A stretch of DNA of 64,000 nt from Oenanthe sinensis (lineage: Eukaryota; Streptophyta; Magnoliopsida; Apiales; Apiaceae): contig CM053810.1 in assembly GCA_028671895.1 (NCBI GenBank), positions 66,713,501 to 66,777,500 on the forward strand, read 5' to 3'. A program made the position numbers and the translations under genes. Of the stretch, positions 47,904 through 60,732 are shown in pieces. The notes under the pieces are model-generated. The model saw nothing but the letters and a program-made list of their open reading frames with translations, had not been told where the DNA came from and did no database searches. Every line of letters begins with the position of its first letter. Within the stretch, counting starts at the first letter, position 1.

Positions 47904-49134
47904 TTATTATCTTACCATGAAGCAGCTTATTCACGCCTGGTTAGCTCATGTGACTGGAATTCAAGAGAAGATTTAAATATCTGATGCAACCATCTCCTTC
48001 TCACTTTTAAGTTGTTGTTTGTTACCATTTGTCCCATTGTGAGAGTCCTAAATGTAAGAAAGAAACTAGCTGAATAGGCAAATACAAGTTTCAGAACATT
48101 TTTTATGAGATGGTATGGGAGAATTCTCTCTATTAGGAAATGTCAGTACTTTGCTGGAAAATTTTGCTAGAAAAATTGTTAGTAAGTTGTAACTGAAGCC
48201 GAGTCCTAAGATATGCGTTGGCAATATAATATTTTTTTTGGGAGGGAGCTTAATCTCTCCAACTTGCCTTGATTGTAATTTAGTATCTCATTTTCCACTA
48301 TTTTTTATATATTTATATAAAGCCGTGAGGAAGCTCCAGTGTGTTTCTTGTACGCACCTAAAGTATTATTAGAGGATGGCGAAGTACTCGAGGTATTAGT
48401 CAGATTGGCATGCTCTTGGCAATCAGATCATGGAGCAGTCAAAACAGTACTACTGACATACAATTTTGGTATGGTTATATTCATGTTCACTTGCTTCGAG
48501 GACAAAGGCTATTTCATATTTCTTCGATTAAAAAAAATAACCGGAAAGAAACAGCTTGATGCAAAAGATGTGAAACCTCTGCGAATATAACTGTTGCAAT
48601 TCATTGTTCTCTTGATCTCTTCAGCAGAAGAAAATGTTTTTTTCCCCTCTCTTTGGCTTACTGTTTCCAGGAAGTGTCATGTTTCTCTCTTGTGGTAACT
48701 GACCTAGGGGCTCTCTCACAATCCAGTCACTTGGCAAAATATTGACTACTTCAAGAGAACTTGGAATCTGACAAATCAATAGGAACTTCAAGTATTCTAA
48801 AACTTAATATTCAACTTTTCAGTATCAACACATCCCGCTAACAAATTATACTTAAAACATATTTAAAAGATTTTATACAGTTAAGCACTGTTTCACAAAA
48901 ACAAATATTAATTTCAGCGTCTTTTGCTTTCTCATCAAAATTATAAAATAATTAAATAAACTCAGTAAGACATTACATATCACCTTCTGCTCTTGCACAA
49001 AACTATAATTATACGGTAAACTAGGGGGCTAACTGGATCTTCTGAACTTCTTCCTGATCAATATCTATATATCTGGTGCAGAGACATCGTAATGAGTGGT
49101 TCTTTTCCACATGACTAGCTACATACTAGTCCAC
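47904..49134. other. Convergent gap between APC8 and the RD-repeat gene
   Basis: Holds the two 3' UTRs. An open frame at 48339-48590 was considered and not called. No transposon ends recognised. Confidence 0.5.
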
Positions 49135-51989
49135 TCAAACTTTACGAGCACGGACTCTCCAAGAACCTTGTTGCATAGCCAGAACCTGGTATAAGAAACA
49201 TGGAAGTACTTAAAACCTTGTAGCAGCGCAATTCTAAATAGCAACTACAAGATGCATAAATTTCCTCACCTGGTCACTAATGAGACTCGCAGGGTTTTCC
49301 TTTTTGTTTTCCTCCTCTTCCACCTCAGTGTCTGTATTGATTGCTGGTGCAAGTGACGGAGCTCCGAACATGGCCTCATCATGAGCAGCTTTTAGTTTTT
49401 CCTCATTTTTTGTCTGCAACGGCAAAACAAGATGTTAATATAACAAATCTGCTTATTAAATGGCAACACTAAACTGGCTGAAATTTAAAAAATTAAATTG
49501 AATAAGCCAAACCTCAACTGTGGAGAATCGAAAGCTTTGACCTATGTGCTTAACCAACTCCTTGTCATCATCTGCAGCTGTAGTTCAAAGAAGTTCACCT
49601 CAGTCCACTTTCTAACAAGTTAATGCTAACTAAGTTCTACAATGGATTATTAGCAGAAAAGTGTGCATTTTAACAAGGAAAACAAACAAAAATTCATATA
49701 AATCAGCAACTGGCTAATACACCTAACTTCTGTTGCTTTCCTTTCAAAAGATTATCAATATGGGATGCACAAGTCATCAATGATCCACATAATATTCAAC
49801 ACAACTAGGGATGGCCATCGGGCCGGTTCGGGGCTGGGGAGTGCTATCCCCGCCCCGATCCCCGAACCCGGCCCGATCCCCAATTAATATGTTACCCGAT
49901 CCCCGTTCCGAACGGGGATCCTGCGGGGAATTCTTTTATTTTTTAAAAAAAAATAATTATATTTTAACTTACATTTTTGAATAAAAATAATTTAAAATTT
50001 ATCATAAATGATATATTTTTTTTAATTTTATATCATATTTTAAGTATTAGTTTTAATTAATTTTAATTTATAATATAAATAAAGGGAAAAAATAAAATTG
50101 CTATAATAAAATGATATTATAATTTAAAAAAATTAGATGAATAAAATCAATTAGAAATTTAAAAGTATAATAATACATACAAATTATAAATATCTTAATT
50201 ATTTTTTATTATATATATATATATATTAATATATATATAATTTTTATTAAATATAAAGATCGAGGATCGGGCGGGAGATACCAATACCTGTCCCCGCCCC
50301 GATCCCCGAAATTTTTTATGATATCTCCCCCGTTCCCCGGCCCGTACCCGAAAAAATCCCCGAATCCCCGCACCGAATCGGGGAGCGGGCGGTGCGGGGA
50401 GAATGTCCATCCCTAAACACAACTAAACTATTTGCTACTCCACAAGTTATACAGAACTTATTAACTACAAAATAAGTGACGACCTACAGACCCTCCTCCG
50501 TGTGTTTTTGACCAGCTTACCAGTGTAGAGCTGAACTTTGTTACTTCATATTCACGAGTAGAGCCAAATACATACTTGATGTGTGTAACTAGATTGTATA
50601 AAAATATTCAATTAACACTCACATATTTGATAACATAGTAATGAACAAATTTGGTTATCATGATGAATAGAATAATTAACCTTCAATCTCCTCATCATCA
50701 AGAGGGGCATCCTTGTCAAAATCAAAGCGTTCCCATCCGGGACCCTTGTCATTTGTCGCATCATTTTTAGCTGCACATAAGTCAACATTTAACTACTGTG
50801 CGAAACAAAACATGAAGAGAGGAAAGCATAGATGATGGGCGTGACTACTGGACTAGACATACATAAAAATGGAGTAGAGAAACCTGATACAAGTAGACAA
50901 AGACATGTCATGATCCCAGGGACTTTGCATTCCAAGTAGTAAAACAAATACCGTGAAAAGTAAAATGTATAGTACACTCGTGAAACAGTTGGGCCAAGTA
51001 AATTGTGATATTTATCTATTAGGAATATATCAATGTTAGTATTATTTTCTTATTATCCAATATAGGGGTTACTTGTCTAAAAGGAGATGTGATGATAGTA
51101 TATTTAATATCATGTATATTTTAAATGTTATGAATTGATGAATATATGAATAATCTGAGAAATTATTTGATAGATAGTATTCCACATAATCAAATTCCTA
51201 GATTCTTCTGGGCATGAGCTATAGTACAAGCGGAAAATAATTATAAAAAATCAGGAGAGTATAAAACCATTTGTTATGACATGAATATGGTAAAGAAAAG
51301 AAAAGATGAAAAAACATGTTTCATAAAAAAATACAAAAGACAGTAATAATTACCAGTTTGAGATAGCTGAAGTTTCATCTTCTCCTTGACTCTTTCGGCA
51401 GGGGACTGTTATTGGTTAACAAAAACATAATAATGTATCAAAATTAGACAGGGAGTGTGTTGTGTGAAATGAAATGAAATAGTACCATATAGTGATAGCC
51501 AGGAATAAGTTTAGCATAATCAATTCCATCTTTGTTCGATCCCTTCTTCTTCGATAAATCTCTCTTCCTTCTTCTCTCTCTGTCTCTATCTCTCTCCCTG
51601 TCTCTGTCTCTGTCTCTGTCTCTGTCTCTACTCCAAGGGCGATCATCTCTTGTGGGACTCCGACTACGGTGTCTGTGTCTATCTCTGTGTGTATCTCTAT
51701 AATTATGATCTGTAACAACAGGTGAAGAAGAAGAAGAAGAATGAACATGTGATTTGGATTTGGAGAGTTTTTGTTGAATACATTTCAGCTGCTGCTGCCG
51801 CCCTTGTTTTTCTACTTGGGATTCAGATGCTGATGCTTTTACAAATAAGAGCTTCTTGTTATTATTATTATGATTACTGCCAGGAACGGCGTCGTTTGAA
51901 GAGAAGCCGAGGCCTTGCTTGAATCTGGCAGCGCCGCCTCCTTTGCGACTCAGCTCGTCGTAGTAAGCTGCTGCTTTCTCTTCTTCCAT
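49135..51989 (-). CDS. RD/SR-rich nuclear protein, RSRC2-like
   Basis: Six exons in phase: 51486-51989, 51354-51405, 50681-50770, 49513-49577, 49270-49413, 49135-49185; 301 residues. The ATG at 51989 (MEEEKAAAYYDELSRKGG) is chosen because no in-frame ATG lies just upstream. Residues about 97-150 are a low-complexity run of Arg-Asp, Arg-Glu and Arg-Ser (RSRSPTRDDRPW and RD repeats), typical of splicing-related proteins. Then IDYAKLIPGYHYMSPAERV, GWERFDFDKDAPLDDEEIEA, KHIGQSFRFSTVE, HDEAMFGAPS, and an acidic stretch EVEEEENKKEN; it ends RVRARKV. I believe plant relatives are annotated as arginine/serine-rich coiled-coil protein 2, but the exact orthology is uncertain. Likely nuclear and RNA-associated (inference). 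An hAT MITE sits in the intron between exons 3 and 4. Confidence 0.82.
49806..50415. mobile_element. hAT MITE, 610 bp, with perfect 8-bp target-site duplication
   Basis: Ends TAGGGATGGCCAT and, complemented on the right, TAGGGATGGACAT. AACACAAC is repeated exactly at 49798-49805 and 50416-50423. GC-rich subterminal repeats (cccgatccccg, cggggatc and complements) flank an AT-rich core, the usual look of plant hAT non-autonomous elements. It lies in an intron of the RD-repeat gene. Confidence 0.92.
51550..51640. repeat. TCTCTG-type simple repeat coding for the RD run
   Basis: Repeats of tctctg/tctcta on the plus strand encode the Arg-Asp/Arg-Glu repeats of the minus-strand gene in exon 1. Hexanucleotide copy changes would add or remove RD pairs without breaking the frame. 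Confidence 0.85.
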
Positions 51990-54598
51990 CGATTCGAGCT
52001 TCTCAAATAAATTATGCACAAATATTTCAAGGATACCCTTCTAGTTCAAGATGCGGTTTAACACGATTAGATAAGCCTTCAAATTAAAATTAATTATTCA
52101 ATATAGTTTCAGTTAATTTTTCTTAATTACATTTAGAAAATTATAATATTCACGTATATTCTTACATTAATATTTTAAAAATATATCAAAATATTCTAAT
52201 TTTAATATTATGACGTTAATGTTCATGTATATCGTAACAATATTGTTACACGAAAAAATATATTAAAAAAATTATATTCTAATTAAAACGTATCTTTAAA
52301 TAAAATATATAAATTTTATCTTTTTTAAACACGAACACATATAAAATATGTGAAAAATTATATAAAAGTATTTCTACACAAGATTATAAATAAATTAAAA
52401 TAATAGATATAAAAATAAAAATAAATTCTAATCATATAAATACAATATCAAAGTAAAAATAATAAATATTAAAAATAAATTCGTACATTATACGAAATAT
52501 AAGAAATTGCGTTGTCTATATGTATCTAAGTAAGTGTGTGTGTTTGTATGTATTATAATTTAATATTCAAATGTCACTCATATTTAGTTAATTATTAAAA
52601 AAATATAAATATTTATCGAGTAAGTAGAATTTAAAAGTAAAATACAAACTAATGTGTAAAGGTTAAAAATTAATAGTTAAGTAATAAAAAAAAGTATATA
52701 CATACATTAATATTGTTTAACAACTTATTTATTATTTTATAGAATTATTTAATAAAAATCAATTATATAAAAAACATATTAATTTATAAATAATAATGTT
52801 ATTAATAAAAAATTAATAATATAAGATATATATGTATGTATATATATTTATATTAATGTAATTAGATATTTAATAATATTTCTAATCATAATTAAGAAAA
52901 ACTAACTAGTTGAGTTGTATTGAACCATTAATTTTAATTTTAAAGGCTTATTTGAGCCTTATTAAATCACATGTGCTTGTCCGTTCCTACGCCTAAAGCA
53001 CAAGGTTTTTTAACTTCTTAACCCATATTTTATCCTCCGTCTATTTGGTCTTGACAAGATAAAACTCTTTTTTTAAGTATAATCATTACTAGTCTATAAC
53101 TCGTGCTTTAAAGTAATAAATAATATATTATATATTTTAAATAAATTAAATATTTAATTTAATTATTTGTGTTATTAATATTTTATATGTAATGTTGTAC
53201 ATGAGATAAATTAGTTTTGTATCATATTTATATTATATGTTTAAAGACTTATTAATATATTGTTATATATTTATATTAATTAACATAGATTAATAACATG
53301 TGCAAAGCATTAATAAATTTTTATTAATAAAAAAGTTTAGAATATATTTGAAATGTTTTAATAAAAATTTAAATAAAAGAATATGTTTTAATATAGATAA
53401 AATATTAATATAAATTTAATATTTAAATTTTTTTATTATAAAGTTGTAATTTAAAATAAATTAAAGTGTTTGAGTGATTAGAAAATTGAAACATGCTATT
53501 AGATTATTAGTATAACTCTATATTCTATTTTTAAAAAAACTGTTTAGAGTAAAATAATATAAAAGTATACATAATATAGATAGAGAACAATAATAAAATT
53601 CAATTAATATAAATAAAATAATAATATTATTTTAATATTCATAAAATTTAATTAATAAATTTTGATATTAAATAAATTAAAGAGACTGAGTAATGCGAAA
53701 ATTAAAACATGGTCGTATATTGATTAAAAGAATGTGTTTGAAATTGAACAGACACGTGTATTTGAAGTTGAGTGACACACAAAAAATCATACTGACAACG
53801 GACGCCCTTGCTGCTATAATAATATCGTATAGATTTCATGAAATTTTATTTTTACTTTTTAATACATTATTTTTCAATTGGATATTTTCTAACTATTTTA
53901 CATAATAATTCTTTCCCTATTTAAATACACAGTTCCTAAAAAAAATATTTATATTCGTATTACTCAAAACCATTTAAATAAAAAAAAGTTTCACCTCTTT
54001 TGAAAATTGAAAAGTTATCTAATTTATATTTTTTATTTAATATAAATTTTATATCTATAATATTTGTTTGGTTTTTTTATTGTAAATATATGTTAAAATA
54101 TAAGTATACACTAGTTTCTACATCCCAAATTAGATGTACACTTGACTTTTACACTTTACTCCCGAGTTTAAAAAGAGAGGAAAATAAGTGAAAGATAATT
54201 AAAAAATTAAAGCAGTTTCACTTTCACTCATATTTATGCTCTAGAGTTTTTAATAGAGAAGAAAACAAGTGAAAGTAAATGTGAATTAGAAATACTTTCG
54301 CTCCAAAATTGGGATGAAAGTACTTTACTTATATTTCATTTGTTTTCCTCCCTTTTAAAACTCGGAAGTAAGGTGTTAATACGTATGTTAAGATGTATGG
54401 ACCATATACTTTTATAAAAAAAATTTATATAAAAAAAATTTGAGGGCCATTTAATTTAGGATGAAGTTAGGATATAAATAAAAATAAAAATTTAAAAAGG
54501 TGTATAAATATAAGATATTTTATCTTAGAATGATATTGGCACCACATTTTATGCATAAAAGGATCTTCCAAATCATTAAGAATAATTTAATAAAAATA
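51990..54598. other. AT-rich intergenic block
   Basis: No gene. A possible reversed Helitron 3' end (complement CTAGT near 53089, after a gcacgag motif) and a fold-back element at 54149-54375 are the only structures seen. The open frames at 53693 and 54000 are AT-rich with no family resemblance. Confidence 0.5.
54149..54375. repeat. Fold-back (inverted) repeat with arms of about 40 bp
   Basis: The left arm from about 54149 (acactttactcccgagttt then aaaaagagaggaaaata) is matched by the complement of the right arm near 54338-54375 (acaccttacttccgagttt then taaaagggaggaaaaca). It may be an unclassified MITE; outer borders are not clear. Confidence 0.7.
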
Positions 54599-55466
54599 GG
54601 GTTTTATATATGCACATCCTAAATGTATTTTTGCACACCCATATATATAATTGGACCAAAATAACATTAACCTATTATCTTTACTCAATATAATGTTCCT
54701 TATTTTTTTTACCACCAACACTTCAACCGCATTTTTTTAATTTACGTGATACATTTTTAAACAATAAAAAATTATATTAATGTGTTAATTTGAAAAATTA
54801 ATACTAATTCTAATATTCATATATTTAATTACATTTTATTATGTATGTTTCTAATCTACTATTAAATGTAATTTAAAAAATAATTATTACATTTTATAAA
54901 AAACAACGTGTCAACTTATTTAAGCAACAAAATGCTACTAACAAGAATCAATAATAAATAATTTGTATTAAAATAATATATATTATTCTTATTGTTTTTA
55001 TAAATAAAATTTATTCTAATTTTTTAAAATTGAAAATTTCTACTTAGTATGAACAAAACTATTTTCAATAACTTATTTTTAAAGAAATTGGTATTCTACT
55101 GAATATTTGTTTCTAATTAATAATTTTAATGTTGAAATATATTATAAACTTGTGTAACTAAATTGTTATTATTTGGAATTGAAAATTTGTGTAATACTTT
55201 TATTTATTTGTTGGACTTGTTCATATATAATTATTTTTTTATTTTGTAAAAATAATAATAATAATAATAAATAGTTATGAGTTATGTTTTAATAATATAA
55301 AACTAAAAATTTAATTACAATTAGATTTTATCGTAAAAAAAGAGTTGTTATAACTTAATATGAGTATCAATTAAATAATTGATATAAAATATAATAAGGA
55401 TAATATGGTCAAGTGCATAAAAAAGGTGTGCATAAATAAGTTTTGGGTGTGCATATATGACCACCC
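54599..55466. mobile_element. TIR element, 868 bp, with 8-bp target-site duplication
   Basis: Ends GGGTTTTATATATGCACATC and, complemented, GGGTGGTCATATATGCACAC, with inverted similarity continuing about 80 bases (tttttgcacaccc / tttatgcacacc). TAAAAATA is repeated at 54591-54598 and 55467-55474. The AT-rich interior has no coding frame. The TSD length would fit hAT, but the termini are not typical. Confidence 0.78.
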
Positions 55467-55914
55467 TAAAAATAAGATGTAATTAAAACGAGAATTATGC
55501 ATTGATCCATGTAATAATTCACAATTTACCAACTAGGAATACGTGTAGCTATGAGTATGTAAGTAGGCCTTCAGCCAAACAATTTTATGTCAACAAACCC
55601 TACAAAATTGTTCTACTTATCCCTGTCATGGAAAAAATAGATACCTTTACCTCTATTTATTTATGTCCCTAGCTTGACTTGTAGAAAGAAGTATTAATAT
55701 TGATAAGATAATAAGATGTTAATTTTAAATGCCTCTATTTATATGTAGTCTATTCAATATTATAAATTTATAAATCTTTGAAATTATCAACATGGTTAAA
55801 ACTTAAAATAGTTTAATGAATGGCCGGTTAGGTTAGCTTATCTTATAAATAATTTGTAGGTTGAAAAAATGTATGCGTTTTTAACTTATAACGGACTTAT
55901 AAAGAACATCATAT

Positions 55915-56070
55915 AGGGTCGAAATATGATTATGCGATGGTGGTGGGTTTTTATCTTGAAGTATAGTTGGGTATTTATTTTCAACACTTGTAAAGTACCT
56001 TAGGGCCGAAATATGATTATGCAATGGTGGGTTTTTAGACTCAAGTTTAGTTGGAGTTTAGTTTCAACTT
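55915..56070. repeat. Imperfect 87 bp direct repeat
   Basis: The landmark aggg(t/c)cgaaatatgattatgc occurs at 55915 and 56002, followed both times by ggtgggtttttat/ag and tagttgg. Confidence 0.85.
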
Positions 56071-56307
56071 TTTAGCAACTAAAATCTTCGATCTTTTTTG
56101 GATAAGCATTTTTATTTGAATCATACACTGGCTCGAAAACCCAATATAATTTTTTACACAAGTCTCAAGGTTTTAAAATTATATATATATATATATATAT
56201 AGTCATTTGATCCAGTGCAAAATAAGCTTAGAATAGAAAGTAAAAAATTATTTTAAATCTTGCATTATGCACCCTAATTTACATAATTTACAATTTAGTC
56301 TCTACCA

Positions 56308-56460
56308 CGACATCATGGGTCCCCACTGCCACGTCAGCAAGTAGTGACATGGCACTGCAACATGGCAGTGGGGTCTCACTAACATGTCAGCAAGTGATGA
56401 CGTGGCACTAGGACCCACTGTTAGTCATCACTTACTAATGTGTCAGTGTCACGTCATTAG
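56308..56460. repeat. Short interspersed repeats of a gtcagcaagt/gacgtggca type
   Basis: Copies of cccactgccacgtcagcaag, tgtcagcaagtgatgacgtgg and gtcatcacttactaatgtgtc, in both orientations, form a small GC-richer island in AT-rich DNA. Confidence 0.7.
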
Positions 56461-57660
56461 AGTCCTAAAATTAATATTAACATCTGATACGAGATCGAAA
56501 TGCAATCACTAATTTATATTAGATAAATCACTATTTTATACTATAACAATCAGTAATTTGTATTATAAGAATCACCAAATTCGTCAGTTTTGTTAAATAA
56601 ATACAACGTGGCAGACAATTTCTTGTCTTGTTTTCTCTTTTATTTTTCAGATACATGGAAAAACGCGATATTTAAAGCAGTGGAAGGCAAGTTGAGATAT
56701 ATCAAGAAAGATATTAACTATTTACTAGTATCTATTAGTGTTGAATTTTGTGAGTTTCATCATCATATTTTAAGGTTTTGTTGTCTAAACGTCCGAAAAC
56801 ATCTTATACATGTTTTTCGGTTAGATGATAAATTTTATTAAATGAAAGAAACCCTTTTGATCAATATTGTATCTTGACTTCAATCATTTATGGAATTATT
56901 TCTTCCTGACCAAAAATAAATAAAAAAGTGTATAAATATGTTTGGGCCTATGTATGCAAAAGGGCCTCTGTCTGCATGAGTATTACAGTACCATAACAAT
57001 AGTTTGGGCCTGTTTTCTAGTTGTACTGTTGGAGCATCTACGGCAGTAGCGTTTGGATAAAGCAAATAAGAAACATCCGTGAGTCCCACAAATCTTTCTG
57101 AGGATCCGCGTTTTTCAAGTCTTCAACGTCTCGTCTCCACTTGAATAAATGAAACAGAGAAATAACGAAGTAAAATATAATTTTTTTATTTAAAATGGTC
57201 AATAATTAAAAGAAAAATATTTATAATATTCTCATTTAATTTCTTCTAAATTAAACTAAATATTTATTCAACCATTTTTCTAATTTTAAGAAGAAGACTT
57301 TATTCTCCTTTTTTCTTAAACTTTTTTACCTCTATTAAAACCAACCGAAATCAGCTAAAGGAAGGAAGGTTGATTAGTTGTCTAAAGTTTAGATTGCGGA
57401 AAAGTGAAAAAAGGGAGACGTAAAAATATTATAAGTAAGATTTTTTTTAATAATTTGACTTATAATTTTACACATGAGTATGTGTGTGAGAGAGTGAGAC
57501 AACATATGTTGAAATCTTTTTCACTTTAGAGTAAAAAATTATTTCAAAATTTAGATGATAAATGATATGACATTGATGATATATGAAATACTCCCTATGA
57601 TCTTTCGCACATGTGACTGAATTTTTTATACGTAATTTTAGGTGGTTTGATCATATACTT

Positions 57661-57780
57661 AGAATTGATATTTTTATTTTTTTTAAAATAAAAATATAAT
57701 ATTTAAATTTGCAATCTATAGGATTAGAATTGATATTTTTTAAATAAAAATATAATATTTAAATTAGCAAAATCTATAGG
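57661..57780. repeat. 65 bp direct repeat
   Basis: agaattgatatttttt...aatataatatttaaatt...tctatagg occurs at 57661 and 57726 with small indels. Confidence 0.85.
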
Positions 57781-58860
57781 ATTACTCCAAATATAAAATG
57801 TACAATGTAGTATAATATTGCAACGACTGTAGTATAGAGTGGTAATGGAAGTTTCTGACCATTCATTGACGCAAATAGAGGGCGATCTATGCATGATGAT
57901 GTAGTAAAAAAGTTCCACTATCTTTATTTATTTACAGGGGATGTGGTGTGGGTCCCATTTGTTCCCCAATTCTTATTTAGACCATCCCGTCTTCTCAGAC
58001 CTACATAGATTCTACAATATCTGTTGTGTGGGTTGTTTTACATATGTACATACATATACAGGAGTACTATTATAATTATAATTATGATATATGTCCCCCT
58101 TGGCCCCTTGGTTTTAGACTTTGGAAGCCGCCGCGGCTGGTTTGTGACTCTGGAGACACAGAGCACAAAACAAGTGGATTTGTTTTGGTAAACTCAGTTT
58201 TGACTACTACTACTACCTACTGGCTTTGTCTCAGATCGAGTCTTATCACATCTCATGTGTTTTAAGATTATTAAGATATTCTTAAGCTTAATTAATTCTA
58301 GACATATTAGACTAATTTCGATTTTTACTGCATTATTAGACTAACATTACAATATTAATAATAAATAAAACGAGCAAGAGGGACAAGTGGTATATTGCCT
58401 GCAAGTTGATACGGCAAGATCTTGTTGGATCTTTTCTTTTAGGCTCTTAAAGTAGATTTCGTGTTTTTAATTCTTTATTAAAAAACTGGTCCCATATATA
58501 GATGAGTAATGCTGAGGATTCTAAAAATCGTCCCAATTTTTTTAAATCAAATAACGTGTCATGATAAAATGTCTTTCGTGGACGCATATGTATGCACGTA
58601 GGGTCGTATATTATTTTAAGAAAATTACTGATTACGACAACTAAGCATCTGAGACCATTTTGGGGCTTTCTAACATTTTTCTATATCGATTATATCTGTA
58701 TCCATTTGCATTCCATATCTGCTGTGACATTACTAGAAATAACATTACATTTTTACGGTAAGAGCCAGATATATAGCCTCATCGCGTTTCCCTTCCCTTC
58801 TTGTTTCTCACAAGTTAGCTGCAAAATCTTAAATTATATATACACACGTACCCCACTACA

Positions 58861-60732
58861 ATGTCCCCCACTGCATGCAACAACATGTCGGGAAATTTTG
58901 CTGATCATAATATGTCGCCGGAGACCAAACAGCTGCATGTTCTCGCTGTTGATGATAGTCTTGTTGATCGAAAAGTCATTGAACGTTTACTTAAAATTTC
59001 TTCTTGTAAAGGTTAGTTTTCTCTAATTTCTTCTAGTATAGTATGTTGATTTTTAATATGTTGAGGTTTGTTATTTATTTATGTTGGTAAAATATATTGC
59101 AGTGACAGCTGTAGAGAGTGGAAGCAGTGCTCTACAATTTCTTGGATTAGATGGAGAGAAAAGCTCTGTTAATTTCGATGTATGCATGTATTCCTATAGA
59201 TTTATTATATCTATTGTGCATTGTGATGGATTTACACCAAGATTTGGATTTGTTAAGTACAGGATTATGTGTTGAATTTCATTTTTTAATGATGATTTTG
59301 TAATCAGGATTTGAAGGTGAATCTGATAATGACAGACTATTCTATGCCTGGAATGACTGGATATGAACTTCTCAAGAAGCTCAAGGTTTGTTAATTGTTG
59401 TATGGATATCTTTTTTGACAATAATTTTGTTTCTTATAAGGTTTTGTGAGAATTATGTATTCGAAGGCAATTAACAAAATATGTGTTGGTACTTTTGCTA
59501 AGTTAACAAGGAATTGAAATATTGAAGTTCAGATTGTGCAAAAATAATATAATGCGAGTTCTTGTAATGTTGTGAATATTCTACATCACAATATTAGGTG
59601 AAAGTTTTAACTTTTTCCCGGTGCATCTTTCAGACTTAAAGAATCTGAAATTTATTAACGTTGTGTACATGCTTGTTTCATTTTCAGCAGACTTCATCGG
59701 CACTGAGAAAAATACCTGTTGTGATCATGTCCTCCGAGAACATTATGACTCGAATTGATAGGTATTTACTTAACTAAATCATCACATGGCATTATATGTG
59801 TGTTCTTCATGCTCTACAAAATTCTAGGCATCTTGTGAGAAACTGAACAAAGTGTTTTAGTAACAAGCAGGGCAAGTGTTGACATGTTGTGCATTTGCAG
59901 TAGTGAAAAATTAGCAAATGTCCCCTTAAAAATATTCTGCCCAAGCCCGTTTTTTAAAATTTAAGATCAAACGGGAATAAATTTTGACATCTACATTCTA
60001 CTGTATGCAAGAATGTAACACATTAATTTGCCATATAAGTTGCTTTTCAATCACGTTAACAAGTGGAATATGATTCAAACTTGCAAGTAGAAACAAACGA
60101 TTTCTAGCCAAACAAGGTTCTTATGTTCTTTTTAGTTACCTGGTTGTTAAATGTCCTTTTCATCAGTAATTTTTTTAAATCTTTAAGCCTCAAAATTAGT
60201 ATTAATTAGTATGATGCTGTGGTTGAGCTTACTATGTACATCTGGGAATATAGTTTAATTGTCATGAATATTTTTTGTTTACTTATGGTATCCTTCAAAA
60301 AGTATTTGATTTGCATAAACATAGTTTGTTATGTGTTCATTCTAATTATGGATGATAATCTAAATATGCTATGCTTTTAATAGATCCAAGTGATAGCTAA
60401 TAGGAAAAACTTGCTTTTGTGTTGATAATAGATGTTTAGAAGAAGGGGCAGAGGATTTTTTGGTAAAACCGGTGAAACTCTCAGATGTGCAGCGTTTGAA
60501 AGATTATATACTGAAAGGGGAAGGAGACAGCAAGGAGAATTTTGTGCACAAGAGAAACATGAATGACGATCCATCATCAGAACAACCATCGCAAAAGCTT
60601 GAAGAAGATCCATCATCAGTGCTGCCACAATCATCACAGTTGTTGCATACACATCGTTCTTGTGATCTATCAGTATCTTCCCTGGCATTTTCATCGGCAG
60701 AATCCTTATCAAAGAGACCACGGTTTAATTGA
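58861..60732 (+). CDS. Type-A two-component response regulator (ARR3/4-like)
   Basis: Cytokinin-induced receiver protein that damps His-Asp phosphorelay signalling in plants. Five exons: 58861-59011, 59103-59179, 59308-59385, 59688-59761, 60432-60732; 226 residues, all phases agree. Receiver domain about 25-150 with all key residues: acidic pair Asp31-Asp32 (VLAVDDSLVDRKVIERLL), phospho-acceptor Asp86 (LIMTDYSMPGMTGYELLKK) and Lys139 (FLVKPVKLSDVQRL). MTRIDRCLEEGAEDFL and a Ser/Gln/His-rich C-terminal tail, with no GARP DNA-binding domain, mark it as type A; the closest Arabidopsis group by recall is ARR3/4. The ATG at 58861 is the first; Met9 or Met18 are possible alternatives. The exon 4 acceptor is a tandem CAGCAG. 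No breaks. Confidence 0.92.

Larger units (their letters stand above)
55475..58860. other. AT-rich intergenic block upstream of the response regulator
   Basis: No gene. Contains direct repeats at 55915-56070 and 57661-57780, a set of short GC-richer repeats at 56308-56460, a TA run at 56178-56200, a SINE-like tail match near 57428-57480, single MITE-type ends near 57588 and 58504, and the response regulator promoter towards the right edge. Confidence 0.5.

Noticed and set aside
48339..48590. 83-codon open frame with LLEDGEVLEVLVRLACSW
   Set aside because: It loosely recalls a Tudor-type DGEVEVL motif, but there is no supporting exon, splice site or neighbouring homology; most likely APC8 downstream sequence.
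53693..54191. Two open frames of 60-70 codons
   Set aside because: Very AT-rich, rich in Phe, Ile, Asn and Lys by composition alone, with no start context or homology.
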